Assembly: GCA_963971425.1 (NCBI GenBank)
Contig: OZ020514.1
Span: forward strand, 43,863,527 to 43,927,526
Direction: 5' to 3'
Source: Bryoerythrophyllum caledonicum
Lineage: Eukaryota > Streptophyta > Bryopsida > Pottiales > Pottiaceae
Length of the DNA: 64,000 bases
Shown piece by piece: positions 1 through 10,959 of this stretch (within the stretch, counting starts at the first letter, position 1; every line of letters begins with the position of its first letter). The position numbers and the translations under genes were made by a program. The notes beneath the pieces are model-generated. The model did not search any database, had not been told where the DNA came from, and worked only from the letters and a program-made list of their open reading frames with translations.

Positions 1-711
1 AACACTAAACACTATAAACATTCACTTTCGTCCAATCCAAGTTTGTGTATTATTGAGAAAATGTCAATTTAGAAGTTTTAATTGAGATCATACGAATGAA
101 ATTGGAAATAATCACTTTTTTTTTGCTAGCTGGTCGTTCCCCCAAAATATGCAAAATTGTAGTGTTAATGGCTCCGAAAAATTGTGTTGGAAATTTACGA
201 GTACAGAAATACTACACGCGCGTAATATCTTGAACTTATTCTGGTAAAATTAAATTGGCTTCTTAAAAATCCGGGTATCAGTAACAAAGGTGAATGATTT
301 GTGGTGCATCCGGCATTAATACGGGGGAGTCACACCCCAATATTGCAAAGGGTATCCCGAGGGTATCTCAGGAGCACCAAACGGCCACAGGGTTTTGACC
401 CTCACGGCTTTAGGTGGGCCAGAAAGTACCCCAGGAAATCGTGGCGCGAGCCTTTTTTCTTACTCTTTTCGTTGCAGTCCAGGTTTTCTGTGTACTTCCA
501 GGCGTTGTTATTTTGTGAGTTGATGCGTTGGTTTGTGTTAGTTTTGTTATCTACAGGGTTTGTTATGTTTGTGTACACTGTAGCGCTGCGTTTAGGCTTT
601 GGTGCGCAATTTACTGGAGTCTAGGGTTTCCTGCGGATAGGGTTTGTAGGACGTGCAATTTTTTGTTGTGTGAGTTCATGTACACTGTAGCGCTAGAGTT
701 TAGGGCTGTTT
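1..711. other. Leader/flank with no convincing gene
   Basis: AT-rich for the first 250 bases, then a GC-richer stretch (300-480) that stays open for about 100 codons but matches nothing I know. The stretch from about 480 to 936 is probably the promoter and non-coding leader of the composite gene that follows, because a clean splice donor lies at 936/937. No clear TATA box was identified. Confidence 0.35.
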
Positions 712-848
712 ACGTGAGATTGTGTGAGATTGTGTGAGTTTGTGAGAGTATCTGTGAGTTTCTATGAGTGTGTGAGTTTCTGTGAGTGTGTATGAGTTTC
801 AATGAGTTTCTGTGAGTGTGTGAGTTTCTGTGAATTTCTGTGAGCACG
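712..848. repeat. TGTGAGTTTCT-type minisatellite
   Basis: Degenerate short tandem repeats built on TGTGAGTTTCTGTGAG in the presumed leader of the composite gene. A similar TGTGAG-rich stretch occurs in the leader at about 10210-10360, so the two leaders may be related. Confidence 0.6.
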
Positions 849-936
849 TAGAGTCTGAAACGGCCGTGTGCGGAGGATTGACGTGAACAAGTAACAAGAC
901 TTCCAGCTTTTCCAGTCGAATTTCTCAGTTTTAAAG
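849..936 (+). other. Non-coding leader exon ending at splice donor 936/937
   Basis: The sequence reads AAAG|GTAAGT at 933-942, a near-perfect donor. The matching acceptor TTGTTGCAG ends at 1368. No coding frame is needed in this exon, so it is most likely 5' untranslated. The left boundary is arbitrary. Confidence 0.45.
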
Positions 937-1069
937 GTAAGTGCACTCATTCAGTCTTGCAATTCTTTTGATATTTGTGTAGTTTTGCTTTTGATATGAT
1001 GTGTTGAAACATAATATATGTGTGGCATTGCTTTTGATGTATGTGTGAGCACGTAGATTAGAGTGTGTA

Positions 1070-1335
1070 TTCAATGTGCTGGTTTGAATGTGGTGGTTTG
1101 TGGTGGTTTGTGGTTATTTGTGGTGGTATGTGCTAGTTTAAATGTACTGGTTTGTGCTGGTGTAAATGTGCTACTTTCTGCTTAGTTTGAATGTGTTGGT
1201 TTCAATGTCATTGTTTCAATGTGCTGAATTCAATGTGTTTATTTCAAAGTGCTGAATTTCAATGTGCTCATTTCAAAGTGTTGATTTCAATGTGAAGGAT
1301 TTCAATGTTTTGGTTTCCATGTGCTACTTTGATTG
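1070..1335. repeat. Degenerate TTTCAATGTGCTG repeats in intron 1
   Basis: The first intron (937-1368) is largely made of diverged units of about 14-17 bp such as TTTCAATGTGCTGA and TGGTTTGTGGTGG. They look like slippage products and I see no coding potential. Confidence 0.5.
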
Positions 1336-1368
1336 ATTTTGTGTGTGGGTTTGTAATTGTTGTTGCAG

Positions 1369-1426
1369 GAAGTCTAGTTCCAACAGAATTTGTCTGGAAT
1401 TAAGGTTCATAACCAATGGCTGAAAG
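1369..1426 (+). CDS. Start exon of the ParB-methyltransferase composite gene
   Basis: This small exon is bounded by the acceptor at 1368 and the donor AG|GTAAAA at 1426/1427. It carries an ATG at 1416 followed by GCT GAA AG. Joined to the acceptor at 2818 it gives MAERSERDRMVNQL in the same frame as the large open exon downstream, which supports both the start and the two splice sites. An in-frame ATG at 2835 inside the next exon is the alternative start if this exon is skipped. Confidence 0.55.
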
Positions 1427-2147
1427 GTAAAATCCATACTCTCACCCGGGAGCCCTAAACCCTACGCCTTCAGTATCATATAACGAATGATGAATCTGTA
1501 CAATCTGCAATAAATACGCTTTTCAATGAACACAGTTTAGCTCGAGTCGAGCTAATGTGGGAAATCCATATTGCACTATTGTCCACACTTTAGCTCGACT
1601 CGAGCTAAAGTGGGCCTCCACTGTGCACTAATGTCCACACTTTAGCTCGAGTCGAGCTAAAGTGGACCTCCACTATGCACATTTGGCCACACTTTAGCTC
1701 GAGTCGAGCTAAAGTGCGCTCTCAAGTGTGCTCTTTTGGCTGCACTTTAACTCGACTCGATGTAAAGTGTGACCAATGAAGCACACTGGAGAGCGCACTT
1801 TGGCGCGACTCGAGCTTAAGTGTGGCCAAATGTGCACAGTAAAGGCCCACTTTAGCTCGACTCGAGCTAAAGTGTGGACTATAATGCACTATAAAGGTCA
1901 CATAATAGCTCGACTCGAGCTAAAATGTATGACTGAGTACGTCTTTGGTTGCGCTAAAGCCGGCTCCTAGAAGTGTAATCTTTATATATACTCTCAAACT
2001 CTGGGTTTGAAAAAAGTCATGGCCTTTCAGTAAAGCCAACACACTTTACCTCGAATCGAGCTAAATTGTAAAACAATGAACTTAAACAACAACTCAAACA
2101 CAACTACATTCGGACTTAAAACGTTCCAAAAGCTAAGTTTACCAATG

Positions 2148-2334
2148 ATATCTATGACTTAACTCATGTCAACTTCTCGTTCACCTTTCACTAGTGTGCA
2201 AGAGCTTCAGTCCCGCTCCAACCACTTGAGAACCTTGAAGAGTGAGGTTCATGAGTGATTAAAGCGGAACTGAAGCTCTTCCACAGTTTTGAGAGTTGAA
2301 CGAGAAGTAGCCATGAGTTGAATAAAAAAGTCTA
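2148..2334 (+). ncRNA. Candidate microRNA-like hairpin, intronic copy 1
   Basis: The arm from about 2158 to 2240 pairs with the arm from about 2248 to 2325 over about 75-80 bases with few mismatches. Paired blocks include AACTCATG with CATGAGTT, ACTTCTCGTTCA with TGAACGAGAAGT, and AAGAGCTTCAGT with ACTGAAGCTCTT. A short, long-stemmed, imperfect fold-back is typical of plant microRNA precursors or of young inverted duplications. It lies inside intron 2 of the composite gene on the coding strand. No target can be named. A MITE or another hairpin repeat is the main alternative. Confidence 0.45.
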
Positions 2335-2473
2335 GGAAAGTCGTCCGAATGAATATTGTAAGTGTCAGAACTATTCAGTTTTACATTCTATGTAATAGCA
2401 CTTTAGCTCGAGTCGAGCTAAAGACAAAGCATTTGCTTAAATACAACAATGTTATCACCGTGTAATTGTAGTC

Positions 2474-2668
2474 TAGTATCTCAACTCATGTCTACTTTTC
2501 GTTCACCTCTCCTGAATCGTGCATGAGCTTCAGTCCCGTTCCAACCACTTGAGAATCTCAGATCGTGCGGTTCGTGAGTGATTGGATTGGTTCGTAAGCT
2601 TTTCCGCCGTTTAAGGGAGTTGAACAAGAAGAGGACATGAATTGATTGAAAGGGTCTAGGAATTTTTT
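2474..2668 (+). ncRNA. Candidate microRNA-like hairpin, intronic copy 2
   Basis: A diverged second copy of the hairpin at 2148-2334. It shares the left-arm blocks CAACTCATGTC, GAGCTTCAGTCCCG and TCCAACCACTTGAGAA. Its right arm (about 2570-2650) still pairs with the left arm but with more mismatches. A palindrome with arms TTTAGCTCGA sits between the two copies at about 2402, which suggests that the whole block was duplicated. Confidence 0.4.
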
Positions 2669-2818
2669 TACAAATAACTATATTTTGTTGATGAGTATTA
2701 TTGACATACTTGTATATGGTTACACTTTAGCTCGACTCAAGCTAAAGAGTAATCTCTCTATCCTAATTGGATGATCAATTTCGCAATCTGATATTTGTGC
2801 TCGATTTCGTGTGTGCAG

Positions 2819-4266
2819 ATCAGAGAGAGATCGGATGGTGAATCAGCTGCATCACTTTTTCCAGCCAAAGCTCGTCGACCATGATGATGACGATGGAGAC
2901 GACAACAACCACTTGGATTGCTGGGAGCTCAAGGACCCATCCATGACGCTGAAGTGGACGCTTCTTTGGGCCACGTTCACAAATAATCTAGTGTTTGGTC
3001 AGACCTTCGCTGGTGACATCGTCGAACCTCAGCACATTGACTTCACGACCAAAATTACGGATGTAATCCACGAGGATAACGATCACGTTAAGCTGTCGTG
3101 TGAGACAACCACTGCGTCCGTAGATCCTTATTTGTTTACTATTCTAGTAAACAATAATTCATCTCCCTTCTGTATCAAGGATTTAGTCGATTCTCTTAGG
3201 CTGTCTAAATTTGAAGAAATAGTGGCTCAGGTCGACCACGAAATCTCCCAAAAAAAATGGGAGACTAGTAGTGGTCAGCCGTTGAAAGCTAAGGCTGTAG
3301 CGAACAAACTCCGCGTCATTCTATCGAGAATGACTACCTTTGCCGCTCTAGAGAAGGCAAAAAATATCGCGGTAAGACGCCCGATAGAAATATTGATAGT
3401 TTCGGGGGCCGTGACCGGTAGCCAGGATATGAGCCAAGCGTCGGTACCGGTTAGAACACCAGGTGCAAGAACAAGTCGAAGCACCCTGCGCAACACACTG
3501 TCTGCTTCCCCCCGTCAAGAAGCGCTCAGCTGCCAAGAAGCCTGAGGCCTCTTCCAGGAAGAAGACGAAGCTCCATTCAGAGGAGGAGATGGCCAATTTG
3601 ATGGCCTCTGCACTCTCCGAGCTCCCACATGCGCTCGGGTTTGGAGAGGAAATTGACTATAACAACGTCCAACAGATTTACCAGAAATTCTGGACGGAGT
3701 GTCAGAGCTGCTTCTTCTAAGGAGACAGAGAGATGAAGATCGAGCTCAACGTGATGAGGTTGCATAATGCACTGCCGGAGTGGACGATCCGTGCATTCGA
3801 ACCTCGGGGTATGAAGGAGTTAAAACATTACTACCTGCAAATGCCAGACAAGACACAGAAGCAGACTCTCTGCGTCATGCCGAAGCTCGATGTCATGCCT
3901 ATGACCGTTGAGGAGCTGAGTGACTGCGAGTACTACATCATCAACGGTCAGCACAGCGTTGCAGCATCGAAGGCGATGATTAACGGCAACGTCCTGGAGG
4001 TGATGAGAAGGCACTTCCGAACATGGCAGTGTTATATTGTCTGGACGTAGGATCCAGAGAAGCTGAGGAAGATTTCCGCGTATTATAATCGCGTAAATCA
4101 TTTGGTCCAATTCAAGCCAACGTGGGCAACCAATATCCTCGGCTCTCGAGCTTTGTGGGTCCAAGCTGGGAGACCAATGCCAAAGGACTCTGCCGCAGGT
4201 GTTCGCGGGTCTCACAAATCAGGTCGGAGAACGGCAGTTGAGATTGCAAATGACAAGAAGTTTGAG
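2819..4266 (+). pseudogene. ParB-like segment of a ParB-methyltransferase composite gene
   Basis: Large exon following the acceptor at 2818. The first ~220 codons (acidic start, then mixed alpha/beta sequence) match no family I recognise. A lysine-rich linker (KKRSAAKKPEASSRKK) follows in another frame, then a segment with W-IRAF, MPDKTQ and YYIINGQHSVAASKAM. The last resembles the ParB/Srx motif GXHR/GQH, which in that superfamily is the nucleotide- or DNA-handling motif. The next residues contain ISAYYNRVNH and FKPTWATN. The copy is damaged: one frame change near 3463-3545 and in-frame stops at 3718 (TAA) and 4048 (TAG). It ends at a good donor (GAG|GTAATA), in phase with the exon at 4492. 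ParB similarity is my inference from motifs; multi-copy mobile gene is the likely status. Confidence 0.5.
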
Positions 4267-4491
4267 GTAATATTACTAAACCAAGGTCCTGCACGTTAGC
4301 TCGACTCGAGCTAACTTGCGTGCTTACTCATTTTCTGTATAGTATTAAATGTGGATTTCATCACTTTTAGTGTGTACTCGCAGGTTGCAAGTTAGCTCGG
4401 CTCGAGCTAACTTGCAACTCCAGATTCTGCTAAACATGATTATGAACTGCTCAGAATATAATCTAATTTTACATTGTTAATTTCTGCGCAG
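4267..4491 (+). other. Intron carrying two palindromes with altered, still complementary arms
   Basis: GT-AG intron (GTAATA...TGCGCAG) joining exons in phase 0. It holds palindromes at about 4293-4319 and 4390-4416 whose arms read AAGTTAGCTCG with the exact complement on the other side. Compared with the CACTTTAGC arms of intron 2, both sides changed together. Confidence 0.7.
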
Positions 4492-5856
4492 CCTTTTTTT
4501 AACGCGGTTCGTGAGCGCTTTGCAATGATCGACCTGACGAAGAGCCAGGCAGCGCTCAAGAAAGCTGGAAAGGCGAAGGAGCTCTCGATTACAAACGAGG
4601 TGAAGATCATCACCTCGACCGATGAGACCTTCAAACTCTGGTCGGATGTCATCTCTTCGGCGGCGCATGGCGACCTCATCAACGTCGATTCGTCTTCAAC
4701 GCCTTTGGCAAAGTTCAAGGATGCCAAGTCTTGGGTGCCTGAGAAGGATGGGGTTCTGACGCGCGAGTTCTTCAAGTTTTTCGGCAACATGACCAAGGCT
4801 GATCACACAAAATTGTGCAAGCACATTCTCAATCGATCAGGGCCATCCTGAAAACTACCTTATCCTAAGGTAGTTGTAAAGCAGCCGACTTTTGTGCTGG
4901 AGGATTGCTACAGCGCTCGCGACTGGATCGATCGAAGAAAAAGGAAGGAGGTCGCTCGGATGGAGCTACAGTTGATCAGACCGGAGTTGGCCTTCTTCAA
5001 CAGCTCTGGAGCGTACAGTCGTTCCAGCTGGCGAAAGTTCAAGACGAACTACAACGTCAGCAAGGCCTCAAAGCATGCCCTCTTGGATTGGGGTCCACCG
5101 GATTCGTACTACGCCAACTCGAGGCAGACGCAGTTTCGCAACTGCAAATGTGAAGATCTCTCTCCGTATGCGAAGGAGTTCTTCAGAATCTTCATCGATG
5201 TGTGGTTGCGGTTCGTTGTACCTCAGGGGGCCTTGCACTTTCGTCCATACAAGACGGCAACCAACTCGCTTGGAGGATGGACCTCAGATTCGTGGCGTAA
5301 TATGGGCTGCAACGTGAAGCTCGGCATCATCGACTTCCAGAATATCCCAGGTTTCTATGGAAAGGCCACGTCGTTGTTGGAGAGGCCCTTCTTCGACGAG
5401 TTCATGACGATGTTCGCATCGAAAGGGCAGCCTCCCCTCACTGATCTTCCAGCCTGGCTCTTTATTTGCGGCGACGAGCAGTCACACCTTCAAGTGACAG
5501 CGTATGCTGAGGGCCCGTCGTTGTGCCATGCGTACAATATGCTGCAGTCCAAGTATCTTCCCTCCGAGAACGAGCGCTTGGGGGGATTCGCGGCAAAGAG
5601 CAACAACGCTCTCGACCCAGTTCGCCTTCTTTTTCTATTCAAGAAGGAGATTACATTGATCCCCGCCGTGAAGAAGACCTACGCAGCTCCGGAGCTTGTG
5701 TTGCACACCAAGCTTCGCAAGTACAACAAGCTGGCGTACTCCATAAACATGAACGAGCTGAGGATGGAGTTCTTCATCAAGGTCTTGGCGCAGTTCTGCA
5801 AGAAGGGGGATGCAGTTGTCCAACTATTTGGCGGGACAAAATTGCTCATTGCAAGT
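4492..5856 (+). pseudogene. Methyltransferase-like segment of the composite gene
   Basis: Starts after the acceptor TGCGCAG in the same phase as the previous exon (PFFNAVRERF). Towards the end, the motif order fits a permuted (beta-class) N6-adenine/N4-cytosine DNA methyltransferase: GIIDFQNIPGFYG at the place of motif IV (D/N/S-PP-Y/W), then WLFICGDEQ, a PELVLHTKLRKYN strand, and finally EFFIKVLAQFCKKGD followed by VVQLFGGTKLLIAS, which sits where motif I (D-x-F-x-G-x-G) is in that class. The PP pair of motif IV is missing, so the copy would be catalytically dead or the assignment is imperfect. One in-frame TGA lies at 4849 (CGA-to-TGA would explain it); the frame is otherwise open to 5880. 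The donor is probably AGT|GTGGAA at 5856/5857. Confidence 0.5.
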
Positions 5857-6146
5857 GTGGAAAGTTTTCCTGCAGTTTAGCTCGAGTCGAGCTAAACTGT
5901 TGATACCCACTATGAATGTACTTGAATTGTTTCGGAGAGGTTGTCTCTTTTGTGTTTGTAGCTTGGCACTTTAGCTCGACTCGAGCTAAAAGTGATGGCT
6001 TATACTTATATGGTTTTCTAGCAGTCGTCAATAACGTCGTAAGCATTCTAGTTGCAATATCTGAGTTTTCATTCCAGTAAAAGTATACATTTACTTTAGC
6101 TCGATTCGACCTAAAATGTAACTTGTTCAATCCATTAGGTGTGCAG
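5857..6146 (+). other. Intron with three palindromes
   Basis: Probable phase-0 intron ending GTGTGCAG at 6146. Palindromes lie at about 5873-5901 (arms CAGTTTAGCTCGA), 5966-5993 (CACTTTAGCTCGA) and 6089-6116 (degenerate). The outer two or three bases change between copies while staying complementary. Confidence 0.6.
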
Positions 6147-7042
6147 ATGTTGGATCTCGAGGCGTTCTGCATCTCTCACGACACCGATGAGCAGGAACAC
6201 GACGACGCCATGGAGGTCGCGTTGACGTTGGATCGGGCCGATTTCGATGTTGCTGCGTATCACGTCAGGCGGAGATCTTCCCCGAGCTTGGAGAGGCCGT
6301 TGCCAAGGGGAAGGGGAAAGTAGTTGTTGACCTCGGCGATGAGGAGGAAGATGAGGACCCGAGCGCAATGGTTGTGTGCCCGAGCTCGAGCACCGCTACT
6401 CCGGATGATGCATCCTATGACGATTTCGAGAGCAACACTCCGCCAGAGTATCACAGTGTCTCTCAATCAGAAGCAGAAGACACAATCGGTTCCTCGCGGC
6501 AACGACTCGACTTCTCGGAGTTGGATTTGCTGGATATTTCCGACAGGCCTCATTCTGCTCCGACCTTGGGCGGCTCATCCGCTCGTCCAACGGCGAAGAA
6601 GAGGAAAGTTGCCAGCGCCAGCGGCCGCTCTCCATTGGCTACGGCGAGCAGCGCTCAGGATGACAGCAGGCTTCTCTTCCTCGAGAAGAAGCTCGAAGAG
6701 GAGGCAGCCCATTGGAGGTTGATGGAGCAACGGCTGGCAGAGTGTGACGAGGAGCTGAGAGATCTGCAGCGAAGGCGTGACGAAGAGATGAAGAGGGACC
6801 AAGACCAGAGGCATGCCGATATGATGCTCATGATGTAGAGATTCATGACGGAAAATTTGCCTCCTATCGCTACGACACCCCTCGCAGTTATTACTCCGAT
6901 CCCCCAGCCTCCCCTACCGTCTCCGTCGGGTTCCTCCCCCATTTCCATGGGGGGTCTAGCGCAGTACCGGGCCGAACATCCCTATGGCTGGGAGATGTTC
7001 TATAATGATCAGAAGACGTGTGGTCAGTCTGTGAGTACCTGA
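6147..7042 (+). pseudogene. C-terminal exon of the composite gene: acidic and coiled-coil tail
   Basis: After the acceptor at 6146 the frame reads MLDLEAFCISHDTDEQEHDD, which continues the methyltransferase motif I strand in the expected place. A low-complexity acidic/serine region follows, with a basic KKRKV patch (possible nuclear signal) near 6595. A charged coiled coil (LEKKLEEEAAHWRLMEQRLAE) comes next, near 6680-6830. One frame change lies near 6268 and one in-frame TAG at 6836; the reading then continues with a proline-rich stretch and ends at TGA 7040-7042. The nuclear signal plus coiled coil would suit a DNA-binding oligomer. Function is inferred from context only. Confidence 0.45.
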
Positions 7043-8550
7043 AACGCAATCCAAGCGTCTCAAAGTCTCCGCTCTTTATGCAGTTGATAAACGCCTCGAT
7101 CTCTATTACACTTTAGGTCGAATAGAGCTAATCTGTATCGATTGACTTCAGCTCCATTTTGTAAATTTTGTTGGACCATTTTTTTTTTATATATATTTTT
7201 TTAATAATGAAACCGAGATGTTTCGCCACTTTGTTTGTTGTGCGGGTTGGATACCTTCTACTGATGGAATGTCGTCCTTTTTGAATGCATGGAGTTTTTA
7301 TCTATTGTTCTGCGGTATTTGAGCGTCACTTTGGTTGAAAATTCTACACGAGTGTGATTGTCTGGCGTTTGTGGATTCCTTGCTGGGTCCAGAGGAGTTC
7401 GCCCTTTCCCTTCGGAGTAAAGGGCTATTGTTGCACTCTGCTGCAACCGCGCAGTCAACTATGGATTATTCAACCATGGCAGTGGACAACGGAGTTGTTG
7501 AAAGCCCTATTGCGTGGGAGCCAATTCATGATAGAATCAACTCCCCTTCACCACAGTGGCCTCGTTCAGTTCCAGCGTCGCCCTGTCTAAATCCGGATAA
7601 CTGTACTTCGGCAAAGCGTATTCTCTATGACGGTTTAAGGGATAATACTTACCCTCGCTCGCTCACGGTGCGGTTTATGCTCACCTCCAAGTTTTTGCAC
7701 TATTTAGTCGTTCTTGCTTAGGCAATCTTGGTTTGTTGTTGAGCTACATTGCACTCATGTAGTTTTGCTACATTTGAGCTTGTTTTTATTCGTTGGATGT
7801 AAAATGTGTTCTGTGAATTTACCGTTCAACATTTTAGCTCCATTCGACCTAAAGTGCACTAGGATGGATCTTAGTGATACAGTTTCATGTGTCCCGTGTA
7901 GGAGTATTTGATCTAAAGTGTATTTGTTTGGAATGTATGTGGTGCCTATTGTGTAGGAACCATCTGGTAAATGTCTCCGCCCTCGTATTCTCTCAAGAAA
8001 TGCTGCTAGAAACCAATGCTCTCCATCTGCTCCCACCCATCGACACTCGCTGCCCAAGTCAAACACTGACGAGGTGCGTAGGCGGGGTTTGCAGCGTCTT
8101 CTAGAGAGTCCATTAATGCAAGAGAATGGCGCAACATGGACTAGGCAGCGTCAGAGGGCTTTTTTGAAGTTGCATATAGAGGCTTACGGAGGAACTCCCT
8201 AGACTATTTGATTAGTGATAGTACGCTTAGATCTCTATTACACTTTAGGTCGGGTAGAGCTAAATTGTTTCGGTTGATAGAGTAAATGCTCGGGGTAAAT
8301 GAGTGTTGTGTTTGACTTTTTTTCATGTGGTTTTTAATAAAGATTGGATTAATGGTATTTGCTTCTTTTACCGTTACTTTTTTTTGGACATTCGGCTAAT
8401 TTGGTCCATCCATGGAATGAAATATAGTATTCTTGGTACATTGTCTTTATGCTTTGCACCTACAAATATCTATATATATATTGATACTTCAAAGATCATA
8501 TATCTTCAAAGTCATGGAAATCTCCCAATATAACGAATATGGTGTTATAT
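7043..8550. other. 3' flank of the composite gene with decayed palindromes
   Basis: No convincing gene. Degenerate palindrome copies (CACTTTAGGTCGAATAGAGC-like) lie near 7108, 7830 and 8245. At about 8518-8551 the string AATATGGTGTTATATG occurs within a longer block that is also found at about 26268-26301 downstream of the DUF7869-like gene, so the two units share 3' sequence. Short open stretches at 7335-7721 show no recognised motif. Confidence 0.5.
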
Positions 8551-8640
8551 GTGCCCTTTGGAGGAATCCTTTATGGTGCCCTTTGGAGGAATCCTTTATG
8601 GTGCCCTTTGGAGGAATCCTTTATAGTACCCTTTTATTCA
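8551..8640. repeat. 25-bp tandem repeat, three copies
   Basis: Three nearly identical direct copies of a 25-bp unit beginning GTGCCCTTTGGAGGAATCC, with no spacer; a final partial copy has point changes. Probably slippage. Confidence 0.85.
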
Positions 8641-9045
8641 AATTTGGCTTATTGAGTTTTAAAATTGTATTATGTATCAAAAATAGAAAAATAAAACCAT
8701 AATTTCCAACATATTGAAACTACACAATATACTACCTTGGGTACATAAAATAAATGATAGTTATCTAAAGACAATAACACGTATATGAAATAAATAATGG
8801 GTATTTAAAGTGAATAGTAGGTATATATAGTACATAATGCATATATAATGGATAAATTTTATTTTTGCATTTACATATGTTTATTTTACTTGGGATTGCC
8901 CCGGTAGTTGATGACAACGGAGAATGTACTTGATTCGATTTAGATTCGATTTGAGCTTATACGTTTTAAAATACAAAACATACAAACGTAAATTTAACAC
9001 ACCACCCTCCGCTCTCCCCATCGAGACGACGAGTACCAACCCTAG
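8641..9045. other. AT-rich spacer, possible Helitron-like end at 9045
   Basis: No gene seen. The last bases before the AT-rich unit read ACCAACCCTAG followed by T at 9046-9050. This is the kind of CTAG|T junction that precedes the same AT-rich unit at 42239 and 45233. No clear terminal hairpin is visible here, so I treat it as weak. Confidence 0.3.
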
Positions 9046-9900
9046 TAAATATATAAAATTTATCGATATATAATTGTTGTATGTTGTATATATGTACAAA
9101 ATGTATGTATGTATCATTGTATGTTGTATAAATAGATATAAATAGTATAGAGATATAATTATATGTTGTATATATATATCTATAACATCTGTGGTTTTTT
9201 GGCTACTTGATGCATTATGTTTAGCCTCGAAAGGGGGAAAGTAGTTCTAGCTTACTAATTCCCTGTCTAGTGGGCATGTCTTAGTAGTGGAACGAATAGA
9301 CACTTTATTCAAGCTGGCCTCCATCGGAGACCGACGTTCTTATTTTGTTTAAAGTGGAATTAAAAGCAGAAGTTAAAAGTAGAAGTGGAAGGTAGAAGTT
9401 AAATGTAGAAATTAAAAGTGTCAAGAACAAGTTAGAAATACAAGTCAAAAAGTTATAGTTGGAAGTTAAAGTTTCAAATTAAATTTAAAATTTGAAGTCA
9501 AAAGTAGAAGTCATAAGTAGTAGTTAAAAGTTAAAAAGTTGAAAATAGAAGTTAAAAAAAATACTAGAAATAAAAGTAGAGATTATAAATTTAAAAGTAG
9601 AAATTAACTAGAAGTTAAAAAGTCAAAGTTAAAAGTAGAAGGTAAAAAGTTTAAAAAATAGAAATTAAAAAGTTTGAAGTAGAAATAAAAAATTTAAAAG
9701 TAGAAATTATCTAGAAGTTAAAAAGTTGAACTTAAAAGTAGAAGGTATAAAGTAGATGCTAAATAGTTTAAATGTAGAAATTAAAAAGTTTAATGTAGAA
9801 ATTATGTAGAAGTTAAAAAGTTAAAGTGAAAAGTAGAAGGTAAAATGTAGAAGGTATAAATTAAAGTGAGAAGTGAGATGTTACTTGAATAATTCGTGAA
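9046..9900. repeat. Isolated copy of the 1-kb AT/purine-rich unit
   Basis: An AT-rich half (TGTATGTTGTATA-like) is followed by a conserved core (TCTGTGGTTTTTTGGCTACT at about 9188) and a long purine-rich stretch made of GAAGTTAAAAGTA variants. The same order makes up the tandem array at 42.2-46.1 kb. No coding potential. Confidence 0.75.
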
Positions 9901-10204
9901 TAACACTAGTATTGTACGTATTAATTAATGTTGTACTTAATGAAGGGCTGAAATTTAACATGCCACCCGAGTCGAGAAATCCTACGATCGAGACGGAGCT
10001 CAAGACGTCGCGTTCCGTCATGAGTACATGAATCATTTCGTCACGCACCTCTCCCATCGTGGAGGCGCGCTAGTTTTTCCCATCATTACGTACTTACCTT
10101 CTCTCTCTCCTCCCACGCTCTCACCTCCCTCACTCTCTTTTCCCACAACTTTTCCTCTCTTGAAACTTTTTTGAACAAGAATTTTTTCGCGCTTCTTCTA
10201 CAAA
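9901..10204 (+). other. Leader exon of a third gene unit, donor at 10204/10205
   Basis: A pyrimidine-rich leader (TCTCTCTCCTCCCACGCTC and similar) ends in TACAAAG|GTATGT, a good donor. The layout resembles the leader of the composite gene at 0.9 kb, including a TGTGAG-rich stretch just after the donor. No open frame is needed here. Confidence 0.4.
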
Positions 10205-10959
10205 GGTATGTTCGTGTCGTGTGAGGTGTGTTTGTGAGGTGTGTACGTGTGAGTGAGCCTGAGCGCCACGGAGAGTTTGTGTGAGGTCGCATTGTTTGTG
10301 TGAGTTCGTGCTCATTGTATTACTGTGCATTGTGTGTTCATGTGTGAGGGTTTTAGGCGACAAATGTCTCTTTGTGTTTGAGGCGCGTTTGTGTGTCGCA
10401 GTTTATTAGGCACTATTTGTGCTGGTTGTGTGATTGGAGTGAGCGTGAGTGACTGTATGTATCTTCTTGTATGAGGATTTTAGGCTATTTTTGTTTGTGA
10501 GTGTTTTAGGTGAGTGTTAGGTGAGTTTGCGTGCTTAAGCGAGGTCAGGTGGACGTGACTCTTGCCTCAGAAGACGAGCGGACGCGCGTATCTTTAATCG
10601 ACGACGATTGGAGCTGGGAAGCTGAGGGAGCAAGTGCAGTCCAGTCCTCTCCAAGTAAATTCCTGCATATTGTGAGCAGAGGATTACAACGATCATGGCC
10701 GGCATGGACGATCCTGAGTGGAATTTCACCCGAGTTCCATAAATCCATTGATTTTGTATGTATGTATGGCTTGTAGTCACGTTATACAATCAGCAAGATA
10801 TTGTTCATATATAATATTAGAAACCAAATCGATGTTGTTAGCTTGATATATCGTACGGGAATCAGTTTGCTATAGGGTTCTTGCTAACGTCAGTCAGGTT
10901 TATGAGGTTTTAAGGTTAATACCACCCGATGTTTTGAAGTTCATATTACAGTCCTGCTT

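Larger units (their letters stand above)
1533..2745. repeat. Array of palindromes with arms TTTAGCTCGA in intron 2
   Basis: The intron 1427-2818 holds about ten copies of a perfect inverted repeat: arm TTTAGCTCGA, one central G or C, then the complementary arm. Several extend outward by matching flanks (CAC...GTG), giving 27-29 bp palindromes. The copies at about 1533-1935 are spaced roughly 45-60 bp apart; further copies lie near 2050, 2402 and 2727. The central base makes the core read GAGTC/GACTC. The same palindrome recurs in two later introns of this gene (near 4295, 4392, 5873, 5966 and 6090) and upstream of the DUF7869-like gene at 21.8-22.4 kb. Confidence 0.85.

Noticed and set aside
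710-950. His/Asn/Ser-rich minus-strand open frames
   Set aside because: They arise from the TGTGAGTTTCT minisatellite.
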